NCBI GenBank assembly: GCA_028291545.1
Contig: JAQGHR010000031.1
Span: forward strand, 62,001 to 126,000
Source: Planctomycetota bacterium
GTDB lineage: Bacteria > Planctomycetota > Planctomycetia > Isosphaerales > Isosphaeraceae
Length of the DNA stretch: 64,000 nt
Direction: 5' to 3'
In this document: piece after piece, positions 35,992 through 45,752 of the stretch
Numbering within the stretch: the stretch's first letter is position 1
Layout of the letters: every line of letters begins with the position of its first letter
The notes under the pieces: model-generated
Databases searched by the model: none
Seen by the model: the letters and a program-made list of their open reading frames with translations, nothing else
What the model was told of the DNA's origin: nothing
Position numbers and translations under genes: made by a program

Positions 35992-38136
35992 TCAAAGCTT
36001 GTCCGAGAAGTCCTGATGAATCGTCAGGGTCTTCACATGTTTGCTCTCGGGGTCGGTCAGCCGGATCTGGATCTCGATCCCCCGCAACGGCGCCGTGTAG
36101 GGGGCGGGATACGAGGGAACGACGGGCTGCAAGCCGTTGAGCGGACCCTGCGTCGGGTCGATCGGGAGCGCAGGGGCCGCCGAGTAGGTCGTCGACCAGG
36201 AATCCCAGATCCGCCTCATCCGCGTGACCGTGGTGGTGTTGTCGCCCAGGTTGGTGGGGACCAGGGTTCCCGCGGCATTCACGTAGGTCGGGTACTGGAC
36301 GTCGAAGCGATTGTCCGTCGTCAGCGGCGGCATCCGGCCTTCGTGGCCGAGTGTATCGAGGAGATAGGGGTTGGTCGCCGAGATCGTTGGTGCGAGCGAG
36401 TTCCCCGAAGCATAAAGCGGGGAGAAGCTCCCGGTCGCGGGGTCGATCCCGGCGATGTAACCGAGGTCGTAATAGCCGGGCAAGAGCGGAACGATCGACG
36501 GCGTTTTCGTGGCCGTGCTGATGTATCGCGGGTTGCCGTCGAATGCCTTGATGTTGAACGATCGCACGTTCGTGGCGATCAGGTCATCCTCGAAGACCGG
36601 GGCCTGGCCCAGGTCGAAGGCGTTGGGCGAGGTGGCGGCGCCTGAGGGCAAGCCGTCGGAAAAGGGCTGATCCGGCTGCGGCGGCAACGCATAGGAGGTT
36701 CCCATGAATGAGAGACCCTTGAATTGCTGATATGCCGTCTCGCCGAGCGTCGAGGCGATCGAGTCGCTGAAGAATGGGGCGCCGGCCGGATCGTTGATTC
36801 TCTTGATCGGGTCGAGCCAGGTCGGGGCCATGGTCTCGCGCCAGGTCGGGAATCCCCACCACGTTTGGGCTCCGGCGGGCAAAGCAGGGACTGCGATGCT
36901 ATCGCCAACCAGCAGCGGATTATGATTGTGGGTGGTCCCCGTCGGGTCGAGCGTGTGGATCGTACCGACCGTACCCTGGATGCCTTTCGAGTAGGCGTTG
37001 CGATAGAGGTAAGGAAAGGCGGTCAGATCCTGGGTCAGGGGACGGGCCGAGGTCAGCATCCCGAACGAGCCATCCGCCGCGAACCCGTCATTCAGCAGCC
37101 CGGCGGCCTTGGAATTGGAATACATGGTCGGATAATAATCCACCACGCCGTTGCCATCGACATCATCGGCAACGCCGTCGGGATTCACGGTGCCGGGGGC
37201 GGCGTTGTTGCGAAAATCGTCGGCGAAACGCGGGCTGGCGAAGCGGTAATGACGTTCGGTGAGGTCACCCAGCGTATTGGGGATGGGGACATAGCCATTG
37301 GCCGTGAGGTTCGCCGGCAGGACATTCGCCGGATACTCGCTGGGGCGGGCCGAGACGTCATTCAGGCCCTGCCAACTGACGAACGGAAAGCCGCCGACGG
37401 TGACGAGAGCCGGTTTTTGAGGAGCTGGCGGTGGTGGCTGGATAAACAGTGCGAACGGCTCGAACAGGTTCGTGGCGAACCCGATCCGTCCGGCACCAGG
37501 ACGAATCGGGGGATCGCCTGCCACGGCGGGATCGCCCGGCATCGGTGGATCACTGGGCGTATTGCCAATGGCCTGGAACTTCGCGGGCAGAATCAATCGC
37601 ACGCGGCGGTAGAGTTTGTCGCCGCGCAGGAAGTAGATGATCTCCGCATACTGGCTCGTCACCGGAACCGGATCGAACGTGACGGCTCGGGTCGTGTTAT
37701 ATGCCGGATCGCCGGGAGTCGTCGGAGGATTGGGCGGCGGCACGCGCTTCGGCACCCACATCCGCCCGGTGAAGGGCCTGCCATCCGGGGCCTTGGCGGT
37801 GAAGCGGAGGGTGTCGTCCGAGTCCTCATCCTGCGCGTCCGACAGGGCATTCTCGGAGTACTCGAAGTATCCCAGGCCGTTCGCCGGGTTGTTCGGCGGG
37901 GTCATCTTGCACGTCACGCCGTCGAGATCCTGGCGGAGCGTCACGTCAAGACGGCGGAGATCCTGATCCAGCAAGGTATAAGCGCGGGAGACGGACACGG
38001 CCCCGGTCGCCGCCTGGAAGATCGCGACGATCGTGATCATCATCAAAAGCAGCAGCGCCACGGTGACGAGCATTTCCAACAGCGTCACGCCGCGTCGCCG
38101 CGAGCGAGCGTTCGTCATGTGGTGTGCGGGTCGCAT
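35992..38136 (-). CDS. large GspJ-like pseudopilin
   Basis: The protein has 714 residues. The prepilin signal RRRGVTLLEMLVTVALLLLM is followed by a long helix (FQAATGAVSVSRAYTLLDQD) and LRRLDVTLRQDLDGVTCKM, as in GspJ-type minor pseudopilins. The body contains VADDVDGNGVVDYYP near residue 322, an Asp-rich possible calcium loop. Near the C-terminus there is LRGIEIQIRLTDPESKHVKT, typical of this class. GspJ normally has about 200 residues. A start 18 bases downstream (second ATG) is also possible. It is the sixth gene of the prepilin run, after the GspI-like gene. Confidence 0.85.
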   Translation of the reverse strand: MRPAHHMTNARSRRRGVTLLEMLVTVALLLLMMITIVAIFQAATGAVSVSRAYTLLDQDLRRLDVTLRQDLDGVTCKMTPPNNPANGLGYFEYSENALSDAQDEDSDDTLRFTAKAPDGRPFTGRMWVPKRVPPPNPPTTPGDPAYNTTRAVTFDPVPVTSQYAEIIYFLRGDKLYRRVRLILPAKFQAIGNTPSDPPMPGDPAVAGDPPIRPGAGRIGFATNLFEPFALFIQPPPPAPQKPALVTVGGFPFVSWQGLNDVSARPSEYPANVLPANLTANGYVPIPNTLGDLTERHYRFASPRFADDFRNNAAPGTVNPDGVADDVDGNGVVDYYPTMYSNSKAAGLLNDGFAADGSFGMLTSARPLTQDLTAFPYLYRNAYSKGIQGTVGTIHTLDPTGTTHNHNPLLVGDSIAVPALPAGAQTWWGFPTWRETMAPTWLDPIKRINDPAGAPFFSDSIASTLGETAYQQFKGLSFMGTSYALPPQPDQPFSDGLPSGAATSPNAFDLGQAPVFEDDLIATNVRSFNIKAFDGNPRYISTATKTPSIVPLLPGYYDLGYIAGIDPATGSFSPLYASGNSLAPTISATNPYLLDTLGHEGRMPPLTTDNRFDVQYPTYVNAAGTLVPTNLGDNTTTVTRMRRIWDSWSTTYSAAPALPIDPTQGPLNGLQPVVPSYPAPYTAPLRGIEIQIRLTDPESKHVKTLTIHQDFSDKL

Positions 38137-38227
38137 GGGAAGTCCTCGTAGGGCCGGTTCTTACCGGCCGGCATGGGTCTCGACCGAACGCGGCCGGTCG
38201 CAATCAAACGGCCGGTTGGAACCGGTA

Positions 38228-39520
38228 CTACCTGGTATAGAAAACTCGCGAGACGACGTTGACGACATGCGGCGAGACGAACGCCGCATTGATGTGCAGG
38301 GGAGTCACAGTGGTCGTTTGCGTGACGTCCAGAGGCGTCTTGGCCCGGACGGGGCTACTCAGGGTCACGATCATCTCCCGGTAACCGAGCTTGGCGAGGT
38401 TCGCGTCATGGTCGGACGTCGGGTCGGTTTTCTTGGCCACGCGATACCAGTAGCAGCGCTGGGCGGGATAATTCGCCGACCAGAGCGTGCCATACCAGCG
38501 GGAGAGTTCGGTCGCGTTGAACCGCTCGTAGGTCACGTCCGCGATATAGCCGCCGACGCGGACGTCGGGATCGGGCTGGGTGTTGGGCCATCGCAGCAGG
38601 ACCGAGCGATCGTTGATGCTGTAAGGGGCGAAGGCGACGCTGGCGCTGGGCGGTCCGTATCCCCAGATCGCTTCGACCACGGTCTCTCCGGCCGCCGCGT
38701 TCTGGCCACCTCGGATCTCGGTCGCGAAGGGGCGATTGTGGAAGATGACGAGGTCGCCGTCGAAGATCGTTCCGTTCGAGGTATCCGTCTGCTGGCCCGT
38801 GAACATCCAGGTATACGAGAGGTCCCGCATAATCCCGCCCGCGGAGCCGTCGGGGACGATCGGGCTACCGCTGCCGGGCGTGCTGCTCGACCCATCGGTC
38901 TGCATCACGATGTCGTCTTGCGAGGCGAACACGGAACTCGGGTCGATGTAGAACGGTGCTGCGCCGGCGTTGGAGCCGAGCGGGAAGTTCGTGAGCCTCT
39001 GTAGCCCGTGAGCACTCGGCACGCCCGATTTCCCATCGTTGCGGATGAGCCCGATCCCCGAGGCGAACCGGAACTCGGAACCGGCCGTCAGCGTGGGCTG
39101 GGTCACACCTCCGCTGGCCGCGTAGACCTGATACCACCACAGCGGGTCGTAACAGACCGGCAGGCCGGTGCCGCCCCGCAGCGAGCTGGTATAGGCCGGA
39201 TCGCTCGTGATGCGGTCGATTCCCGTCACAATCGCGGTCGCCTCGGCGGCGGTTGCCGGGTCCTCGGTGAAGGGGTCGTGAGCGTAGCCGCTGGCGAGAA
39301 AGCTTTGCTTGTAGAGCAGGTCTCGCGACGCGATCTCGCTTGCGGCCGTCTCGGTCAGCAAGGCGGAGCGCGAGGAACGGGCTGCGTCTCGCAGGCGCTG
39401 GAGACCCAGGGGGAACAGCGTGGCCAGGGAGAGCATGCCGATCCCCATGATGAGGATCGAGATCAGGATCTCCGTGAGCGTGATGCCCGCGCGATGTCCG
39501 CGCGGCGTGGGTCGCGTCAT
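38228..39520 (-). CDS. GspI/PilV-like pseudopilin
   Basis: The protein has 430 residues. HRAGITLTEILISILIMGIG is the prepilin signal with the short GspI/PilV-type helix ending in LATLFPLGLQRLRDAARSS. ETAASEIASRDLL continues the amphipathic helix. Unlike its neighbours it has no Asp-rich loop. The ATG overlaps the stop of the upstream FimT-like gene by four bases, showing translational coupling. It is predicted to be a minor subunit of the pseudopilus and anchored in the inner membrane before assembly. Confidence 0.85.
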   Translation of the reverse strand: MTRPTPRGHRAGITLTEILISILIMGIGMLSLATLFPLGLQRLRDAARSSRSALLTETAASEIASRDLLYKQSFLASGYAHDPFTEDPATAAEATAIVTGIDRITSDPAYTSSLRGGTGLPVCYDPLWWYQVYAASGGVTQPTLTAGSEFRFASGIGLIRNDGKSGVPSAHGLQRLTNFPLGSNAGAAPFYIDPSSVFASQDDIVMQTDGSSSTPGSGSPIVPDGSAGGIMRDLSYTWMFTGQQTDTSNGTIFDGDLVIFHNRPFATEIRGGQNAAAGETVVEAIWGYGPPSASVAFAPYSINDRSVLLRWPNTQPDPDVRVGGYIADVTYERFNATELSRWYGTLWSANYPAQRCYWYRVAKKTDPTSDHDANLAKLGYREMIVTLSSPVRAKTPLDVTQTTTVTPLHINAAFVSPHVVNVVSRVFYTR

Positions 39521-41175
39521 GGCAGAGCGTCCTTCACCCCGGCTTCGGCGGCCTCAAAGGGGTAGCTCGGGTTATTGAGGTAGAACGTCTCGATAGCCGT
39601 GGACGTGATCGCGCCGGTCCGCGTGTTGACGGAGAGCAACCGCCGCTCGCCCTTGAGTCCGGGCAGATTGGCTGGATACGTCGGATTCGGATCAATCCGA
39701 GGGTCGCCCCTGGTCCCTCTCGGCATGGGCAACTGGAATCCGAGTTTCAATGCCACTGGAAAGGGCTCAGCGGCGTCTTCCCTTTCGCTAAGCCAGAAGT
39801 GATAGAACGGGAAATTCACGGGCGGAGCCAGATTCGTGCCAGCCGCCCCATTCATGACCTGCCCGTTGGGAGCGATGAGGACGTCGACGAAAGTCGTCGT
39901 CAGATCGGTTGGCACGCGCGAGCGCTCCGACAAGGGATTGGCGGAGGTCGTCAGGTCGATGACCACGTTGGTTGGCAACGCGACTTCTCTCGCCCCTTCG
40001 CTCGGAACGGGCCGGCGGGAGATCGTGTAGGCGCCGCCCCTACCCCGACCCGGTATAGGCGAGTATTGTTCGGGCTCGAACTCACTCAGGAACGGCCCGC
40101 CAAAGGTCAAGGCCCCTGTCGTCGGATCCTTCACGCCGGGGTACGAGAAACTCCCATTTGAATTCACATGCAGGAAGATTTCTCCGAAGTCATCAATCAC
40201 GCCATTGCTGTCGTCATCAATGCCGTTGAAACCGGGATCGACCACTCCGTCGCCATCGTTATCGACACCATCAAACATTTCATCGGTGAAACCGTCTTTG
40301 TCGTCGTCCGTCCCATTGGCCAGGATCAGGAACTCGTAATTCTGGCTCGCTGGGCCGGTCTGGTAGGTTGCCGAACTGCCGAAATTGATATATCGCTCAG
40401 GGTTGGTCATCGTATTATCCGGGGCGGCAAGTCCCGGGTTCGGATTCGGTCCAATACGCATCGGGCCGACGACTGTGTAGTAAGGCCCGGTGCCATTGAG
40501 TTGCATCTTGTCGCCTTGACGGATATTCCAGAACCAAGATGTCGGCGGCGAAGGTAACCTGACACCTGTTAGCGTTGTCACCTCGAATTTGACCTCGTGG
40601 ACGATCAGCAACTGGTTGGCCTGGTTCAAGTAGTCGGAAAAGGTTGGACCCGGAAGATAGGCAGGTGAGGAGCCCGCTGAGGTACCGGCTAGCGCGCTCA
40701 GAACCGCAAGGTTGGCAGGGGGGTTGGGGTCACTGCTAGGGGGGGCTGTTCCGGGCGGATTTGGGTACTCGGCGGGAATTCTCCCCAGCCGCACTGCCGC
40801 TCCCTCGCTGTAGTCGGGTGCCGGCTCGATGGGTACTAACCGGCTGGATGTCCGTTTTCGCTCAAAAATGAGCGGACCCGTGGGATTGTTCGGATCCGGG
40901 ATGAGTTGGATCGGATCGGGGATCAGACGGAACCCGCGGGGAGCGTTCGCTCGGACGGCGGCGTCTCGCGCCCTGGCAAATTCAGACTGAAGGAGTCGAG
41001 ATCCTTCGCTCACCCGCCGCGAGTTGAGTGCGGGTAAAATTGCCGGTAAGGTGGCGGCCGAGAGCAGCACAATGATCAGGATCACGACGAGCAGTTCCGT
41101 CAGCGTGAACCCGCCGTGAGCGTGCCTGAGCTTGACCTGCCTGTGACCGATCTCGGTTCGTGGCGACGGCCTCAT
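39517..41175 (-). CDS. GspH/FimT-like pseudopilin with three calcium-loop-like repeats
   Basis: The protein has 552 residues. GGFTLTELLVVILIIVLLSA is the prepilin signal, and SRLLQSEFARARDAAVRANA is the typical GspH/FimT helix that precedes its beta sandwich. Residues 280-330 carry DDDKDGFTDE, VDNDGDGVVDPG and IDDDSNGVIDDFG, resembling thrombospondin type-3 or dockerin calcium loops. GspH normally has about 170 residues. Four-base overlaps join it to both neighbours (41172-41175 and 39517-39520). Confidence 0.87.
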   Translation of the reverse strand: MRPSPRTEIGHRQVKLRHAHGGFTLTELLVVILIIVLLSAATLPAILPALNSRRVSEGSRLLQSEFARARDAAVRANAPRGFRLIPDPIQLIPDPNNPTGPLIFERKRTSSRLVPIEPAPDYSEGAAVRLGRIPAEYPNPPGTAPPSSDPNPPANLAVLSALAGTSAGSSPAYLPGPTFSDYLNQANQLLIVHEVKFEVTTLTGVRLPSPPTSWFWNIRQGDKMQLNGTGPYYTVVGPMRIGPNPNPGLAAPDNTMTNPERYINFGSSATYQTGPASQNYEFLILANGTDDDKDGFTDEMFDGVDNDGDGVVDPGFNGIDDDSNGVIDDFGEIFLHVNSNGSFSYPGVKDPTTGALTFGGPFLSEFEPEQYSPIPGRGRGGAYTISRRPVPSEGAREVALPTNVVIDLTTSANPLSERSRVPTDLTTTFVDVLIAPNGQVMNGAAGTNLAPPVNFPFYHFWLSEREDAAEPFPVALKLGFQLPMPRGTRGDPRIDPNPTYPANLPGLKGERRLLSVNTRTGAITSTAIETFYLNNPSYPFEAAEAGVKDALP

Positions 41176-42779
41176 TGGAAACCTCCCGCTCGGTTCTGCA
41201 GATCCTGATTCGTGATGTCGTCAAACGAAAAGTCAGAATCCGGCGGCGGGTCATTGTTCGGATCTCTCCACGAGGGGAGAGCATCGCTTGAGTCGAGCAA
41301 CATGGCCCAGTTCTCGCCGGGGCCGTTAGGCGACCCCAGGATGGCGAGGGTCGTGACCGCCGCCGTTTGACCCCTGATCTGCGAGTCCGTCAGCATGGGA
41401 ACGCCCGGGCGTCGATCCGGACCCGACGAGAGGATCAGGAACTTGGTGAAATAGGCACGTCGCGGCGAGGCCCCCGATCGGTCCCACGTAGGTGGTGGCT
41501 GCGGGGGGGACGACTGCCAGAAACGGTCAGACAACGGCCCGAATAAGGTTTGAGTGATCGTGCAATTGAGGCTCGGCGTCGTGAATGATGCATTGTCGCA
41601 CCACCACGACAGGGCCACGAGTTGTCCGTTGGGGTCGAGCGCGTTCTGTTGCCGGGTCTCGAACGCCCCGTAGGCGGAGTCACCCTTCTGAAGTACAGGC
41701 TGATTCACGACTGAACCGGAAGACCTCGCCTCACCACCCGACCGATGCCAGACCGGCCAGCGGTAGAATTGCAAGGGCTCGCCCCAGCCGTCGACGAACT
41801 CCAGGACGCCATCGTTGTCGGTATCTCTCAGCTCTGTGTCCCGGAAATCCTCGCGGCTGAATACGCTACCGAGCGGCCCGAGCCCTTCGACCAGGAGCGC
41901 GTAGAGCATTTCCGACCGGGCCGTCTTGTGCTGGTGGTTGCCGAGGAACCCCCCGGTGGGGATCACGCCCGAGGGATCGTTCGCGGTCCCGATCTTGTAC
42001 CCAGCCTCGACGTTCGTCGAGCCGTCGGCGTTCTGTTGCCCCTCGGTCACGTCGTCCACGAAGCCATCGCCGTTGTTGTCGACTCCGTCGTAGCCGCGAG
42101 GCGTGTAGCCGATCAGCTTGTAAAGCGAGGCAGCGGCGGAATAAGACGCTCCGTTGATCCCTGTTCCCTGGGGGTTCGTGATCCCGACGATGAAACCGCC
42201 GCGGCCATTTAGCGCGTTTCCCATCGCGTCACGACCATCAGGGATGTACGGCGGGAAGACCGAATTACCCATCGGCAGAATATAATGCCGGTCGTTTGGT
42301 GCGAGTGCTTCGTTATTCGGGTTGTATGGAGTCCCGCCGAACTTGATCGGGTAAAGACCGTCGCTGGCAAAGTTCGGATCGATGAAGAAGATGTCGGGGA
42401 ACTCGGCCTTGATCTGGTCGATCCGCGCCAGAACCTGCGCCCGTTGATCGCTCTGCAGTCCCCAGGGAAGCGGATTAGGCGTGTAGCTATCGACAAGATT
42501 GCCACTAGCGTCCCTGAGATTGGTCGTCGGAATCGCGGCCAGCCATCGGTGCGCCCCATTGGGAGGGACCTGTGTGGAGAGGAGGGCCTCCAGCCGCTCC
42601 TCCAGCCCCACGTTCAGCTTGGTGATGAGCGCCTGCGTGGCCCGGACGCGGGCCGATTCCAGCCCCGCCGCCGCGGCGGCCAGCACGAACGCCATCAGCA
42701 GCCCGATGATCAGGATCACGATCGCCAGCTCGATCAGCGTGAACCCCGTCGGTCGTTTCACGTTCGTGATGGGTCTCAT
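41172..42779 (-). CDS. large GspG-like pseudopilin
   Basis: The protein has 535 residues. TGFTLIELAIVILIIGLLMA is the prepilin signal, followed by ESARVRATQALITKLNVGLE, similar to the GspG helix that packs in the filament core. Asp-rich loops occur at GVDNNGDGFVDDVTEG (near 233) and DTDNDGVLEFVDGWGEP (near 320); GspG itself binds calcium near its C-terminus. The protein is nearly four times the usual GspG length. Its stop overlaps the start of the FimT-like gene by four bases. Confidence 0.87.
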   Translation of the reverse strand: MRPITNVKRPTGFTLIELAIVILIIGLLMAFVLAAAAAGLESARVRATQALITKLNVGLEERLEALLSTQVPPNGAHRWLAAIPTTNLRDASGNLVDSYTPNPLPWGLQSDQRAQVLARIDQIKAEFPDIFFIDPNFASDGLYPIKFGGTPYNPNNEALAPNDRHYILPMGNSVFPPYIPDGRDAMGNALNGRGGFIVGITNPQGTGINGASYSAAASLYKLIGYTPRGYDGVDNNGDGFVDDVTEGQQNADGSTNVEAGYKIGTANDPSGVIPTGGFLGNHQHKTARSEMLYALLVEGLGPLGSVFSREDFRDTELRDTDNDGVLEFVDGWGEPLQFYRWPVWHRSGGEARSSGSVVNQPVLQKGDSAYGAFETRQQNALDPNGQLVALSWWCDNASFTTPSLNCTITQTLFGPLSDRFWQSSPPQPPPTWDRSGASPRRAYFTKFLILSSGPDRRPGVPMLTDSQIRGQTAAVTTLAILGSPNGPGENWAMLLDSSDALPSWRDPNNDPPPDSDFSFDDITNQDLQNRAGGFQ

Positions 42780-42920
42780 GGCATCCTCGGAAGCGTGCGG
42801 GATTCAAGATTCGGAACGACGATTCGAGATCCGAGAGCAGAGATTCGAGATTGGGACGGATTCATGCTTCGAGACGTCGAGCGGGATCCGATCTCGACTT
42901 CCCCGAGACGGGGGAGCAAC

Positions 42921-44135
42921 TCAATTCAGCCGGCCCGCGGTGAAGTTGCCGACGTTGTCGTTCTCGCGGATCCGGAGGCCGGGGAGCGGAGGGGGCGGCA
43001 GCTTATCGCCGCTGGTGGAGTACTGTCCTCCGGGGCCGTACATTTGATCGCCGCCAGCCGAGATGATCTGGAAACTGTTCGCGTTGACATAGGCCGCGGG
43101 CGGTATCGCGGTACCGCTGGTGGCGGGTGCCGGAGCACTCACGGTGTACGGATTGGGAGCGGGCGAAAACGTGGTGTTGGGCACCGTGGCCCCGAGGATC
43201 GGCACGCCCACGCGGAAGTCGTTGCCCACGACGAGGCCAGCATCGTCCTGGGGTTCGGTCGTCGAATCGAAGTCGTTCGGGTCGTACCCGGCCGCGCCAT
43301 GGGCCGAGAAGTACGCATAAAACTGGCCTGCGGGAGCCGCTCCCAAGGGATCCATATACCCGGGAATCCCATCGCCGTCCTCATCCACGAGGCGATCGCC
43401 CTTGAATTCGTAGAACTGCGGTTCGCGATTGGATGTCGAAACAGGACCGGCCACGACGCCTGCGTTCTTGAATGGAAATAACGGCTCCTTCCCGAACCCC
43501 GACATGCCGAAGCTGATCGCGCCGTTGGAGTTCGTCGTCGCCGTGGGAATCCCGCCGAGAAAGAACACGAGGCACTCGTGGCCCTCAAGGTAGATGAACC
43601 CGGCGTCCTGAGTGTTGTTGCCGTTGAAGTCCGGCCAATAGTCGATTTTGCCATCGGGAGGAAGTGTCAAGTCAACTGGCCGTAGGATCGCCTTCGGAAA
43701 GAACTTCCTCAGCGACCTCAGGGAGCGCTGCGCCAGTTCGCCCAGGGAAATATCGTGCTTATTCGATGGAGTCGAGACAAATCTCACAGTGGAATTGCCG
43801 TTGACATCCTTCATCCAGGTGATGGAGGAGTCGGAAAGCGCGAGTGCATAATCGGCCGTTTGAGGGGTGGAAAACGTCCCTTGCGCCGAGTAGACGCCGG
43901 ACTCGCTCAACACCACCCGGCTGGGCGGGTATTCGCCGTGCCTGTCCTTGAACTTGCCGAGCCCGGCGGCGATCGTCTGGATCTCGGCCGCGACGCGGGC
44001 ATCGTTGGCCCGGCGGACGGCGGCGATGATCACCGGCAGCAGGAGTCCGACGAGGATGCCGATGATCACGATGACGATCATGAGCTCGACCAGCGTGAAG
44101 CCAATCCGGTGGCGTTTCGGGGTGCGGCGGGTCAT
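42921..44135 (-). CDS. GspG-like major pseudopilin candidate
   Basis: The protein has 404 residues. The ATG at 44135 has GGAG nine bases upstream and gives the expected short basic leader (MTRRTPKRHRIG); an in-frame codon 34 residues upstream is rejected. FTLVELMIVIVIIGILVGL is the prepilin helix. RVAAEIQTIAAGLGKFKDRH and EYPPSRV resemble the GspG core (GLxxYKxDxGxYP). DEDGDGIPGYMDPLG near residue 248 is an Asp-rich loop. It is the first prepilin gene after PilC and thus the best major-subunit candidate, although still twice the usual length. Confidence 0.88.
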   Translation of the reverse strand: MTRRTPKRHRIGFTLVELMIVIVIIGILVGLLLPVIIAAVRRANDARVAAEIQTIAAGLGKFKDRHGEYPPSRVVLSESGVYSAQGTFSTPQTADYALALSDSSITWMKDVNGNSTVRFVSTPSNKHDISLGELAQRSLRSLRKFFPKAILRPVDLTLPPDGKIDYWPDFNGNNTQDAGFIYLEGHECLVFFLGGIPTATTNSNGAISFGMSGFGKEPLFPFKNAGVVAGPVSTSNREPQFYEFKGDRLVDEDGDGIPGYMDPLGAAPAGQFYAYFSAHGAAGYDPNDFDSTTEPQDDAGLVVGNDFRVGVPILGATVPNTTFSPAPNPYTVSAPAPATSGTAIPPAAYVNANSFQIISAGGDQMYGPGGQYSTSGDKLPPPPLPGLRIRENDNVGNFTAGRLN

Positions 44136-44309
44136 CGGTCCGGTCTCCGTGAGCATGAACAAGTGCAGGCGATTATCCGCGTCAATTCGGGTCGCGATCG
44201 GAACTCGGTTTGACATGACGGTCGGTTGAAGGCGCACCGCGAGCCTGGGCCGATTACCCCGGAGGATTTCGACCCTCTTGGCCGTTCCGCGGCGATCTCA
44301 CCGAGATTG

Positions 44310-44375
44310 AGGAGGAAGATTCCTCCTGGAGACGACCGGGTCGGCCGGGCCCCTTCCCTGGCTGGGCGAGGGGCC
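44310..44375. other. two hairpins in the pilC-gspG intergenic region
   Basis: AGGAGGAA pairs with TTCCTCCT (44310-44327). GGCCCCT pairs with AGGGGCC (44348-44354 with 44369-44375). Both lie in the 262-base gap between the PilC-like gene and the first pseudopilin gene. They may attenuate or process the transcript; neither has a T run. Confidence 0.45.
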
Positions 44376-44397
44376 GCCGGATGCCGGACTGAGGAAC

Positions 44398-45657
44398 TCA
44401 GCCGGACAGCTTGGTGATGAGCTGAATCAAAGGTAAGAACAGGGCGATGACGATGAAGCCGATGATGCCGCCCAGGACGACGATCATGATCGGTTCCAGC
44501 AAGCTCACGAGCGAGTCGACGAGGACCTCGACTTCTTCCTCGTAGTTGTCGGCGATCTTGTTGAGCATCGTGTCGAGGTCGCCCGTCTCCTCGCCGACGT
44601 CGATCATGTTGACGACGATGTCGTCCACGATCCGCGACTCGCGGAGCGGCTGGGCGATGGTCTCGCCCTCGCGGATGCTGTCATAGATCCGTCCGAACGC
44701 CCTCTCGAACACGGCGTTGCCGGCCGTATCCTTCACGATGTTGAGCGACTCGAGGATCGGCACGCCCGACTGGACGAGGGTGCCGAGCGTCCGCATGGTT
44801 CGCGCGACGGTGGACTTCTCCACGATCGTGCCCATGACGGGGATGTAGAGCCACAGCTTGTCGAGGATGTAGGCGCCCGTCTTGTTGCGGTACATCAGCT
44901 TGATGAAGACCCAGAACAAGAACGGAATCAGCAGGACGAGCCAGAACTTCTGGACGACGATGTGACTGGCCCAGATCAGGAACTTGGTCATGTCGGGCAG
45001 ATCGACGCCGAAGTCGGCGAAGATCGTCTCGAACTTCGGGATGATGAAGTAGAGGATGAACCCGACGATCACGACCGCGACCAGGATGACCACGATCGGG
45101 TAGACCATGGCCCCCTTGACGCGACGCTTGAGCGTCTGGGACTTTTCCTTGAAGTCGGCGAGCCTCTGGAGGATGGCTTCCAGGGCACCGCCGGCCTCGC
45201 CGGCCTTGATCATGTTGCAATAGAGTTTGTCGAACGCTTTCGGGTGCTTGGCGAAGGCCTCGGAGAGGGTCGAGCCGCTCTCGATGTCCTCGACCACGTC
45301 GCCCAGGGCGTTCTTGAGGACGCCCGGCTTGCACTGGCCTTCGAGGATCTTGAGGCTCCGAAGGATCGGCAAGCCGGCGTCCTGCAAGGTCGAGAGCTGG
45401 CGGGTGAACAAGCAGAGCTGCTTGTTGGAGATCTTGCCGATCGTGAACGCCTTCTTCTTCTTGCGGCCGCCGCCGCCCTTCTTGGCCGCCGCCGGATTCT
45501 TCTTGCCCTTCTGGTTCTTGGCGCGCTCGGCAATCTTGGTGACGAAGAAGCCCTTCTGCCGGATGAGCTGCTGGGCCTCTTCCTGCGTGGCGGCGTCGAT
45601 CGTATCCTTGACTTCCTTGCCCGTCTGGTCCATCGCCTCGAACTGGAACGTCGGCAT
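44398..45657 (-). CDS. pilC: PilC/GspF inner-membrane platform protein
   Basis: The protein has 419 residues. The N-terminus is MPTFQFEAMDQTGKEVKDTI, the usual GspF/PilC start. A Lys-rich insertion (KKGGGGRKKKKAFTIGKIS) lies near residues 60-80. Two T2SSF domains follow, the first with LCLFTRQLSTLQDAGLPILR and the second with RTMRTLGTLVQSGVPILESL, each with the typical Gly-Pro turn. Three membrane segments are visible near residues 185-205, 220-250 and 390-415. It is the membrane platform that couples the ATPases to pilin assembly. Confidence 0.95.
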   Translation of the reverse strand: MPTFQFEAMDQTGKEVKDTIDAATQEEAQQLIRQKGFFVTKIAERAKNQKGKKNPAAAKKGGGGRKKKKAFTIGKISNKQLCLFTRQLSTLQDAGLPILRSLKILEGQCKPGVLKNALGDVVEDIESGSTLSEAFAKHPKAFDKLYCNMIKAGEAGGALEAILQRLADFKEKSQTLKRRVKGAMVYPIVVILVAVVIVGFILYFIIPKFETIFADFGVDLPDMTKFLIWASHIVVQKFWLVLLIPFLFWVFIKLMYRNKTGAYILDKLWLYIPVMGTIVEKSTVARTMRTLGTLVQSGVPILESLNIVKDTAGNAVFERAFGRIYDSIREGETIAQPLRESRIVDDIVVNMIDVGEETGDLDTMLNKIADNYEEEVEVLVDSLVSLLEPIMIVVLGGIIGFIVIALFLPLIQLITKLSG

Positions 45658-45686
45658 GAGTGTCGCCCCCTTCGGTCGCTCGATCG

Positions 45687-45744
45687 CGTAGGGCAGGCCT
45701 CGACCTGCCGGGATTCGGGACGGCAGGCCGAGGCCTGCCCTACG
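45687..45744. repeat. 24-bp inverted repeat between pilB and pilC
   Basis: CGTAGGGCAGGCCTCGACCT begins the left arm (45687-45710). The right arm is 45721-45744, with one mismatch in 24 and a 10-base spacer. It lies in the 95-base gap between PilC and the downstream-numbered PilB gene. It could be a terminator-like or mRNA-stabilising hairpin or a dispersed intergenic repeat. Confidence 0.85.
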
Positions 45745-45752
45745 TGGTTGGC

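Noticed and set aside
42800-42870. loosely repeated GATTCGAGAT-like units upstream of the large GspG-like gene
   Set aside because: The units are irregular in length and sequence; they do not form a clear tandem array.
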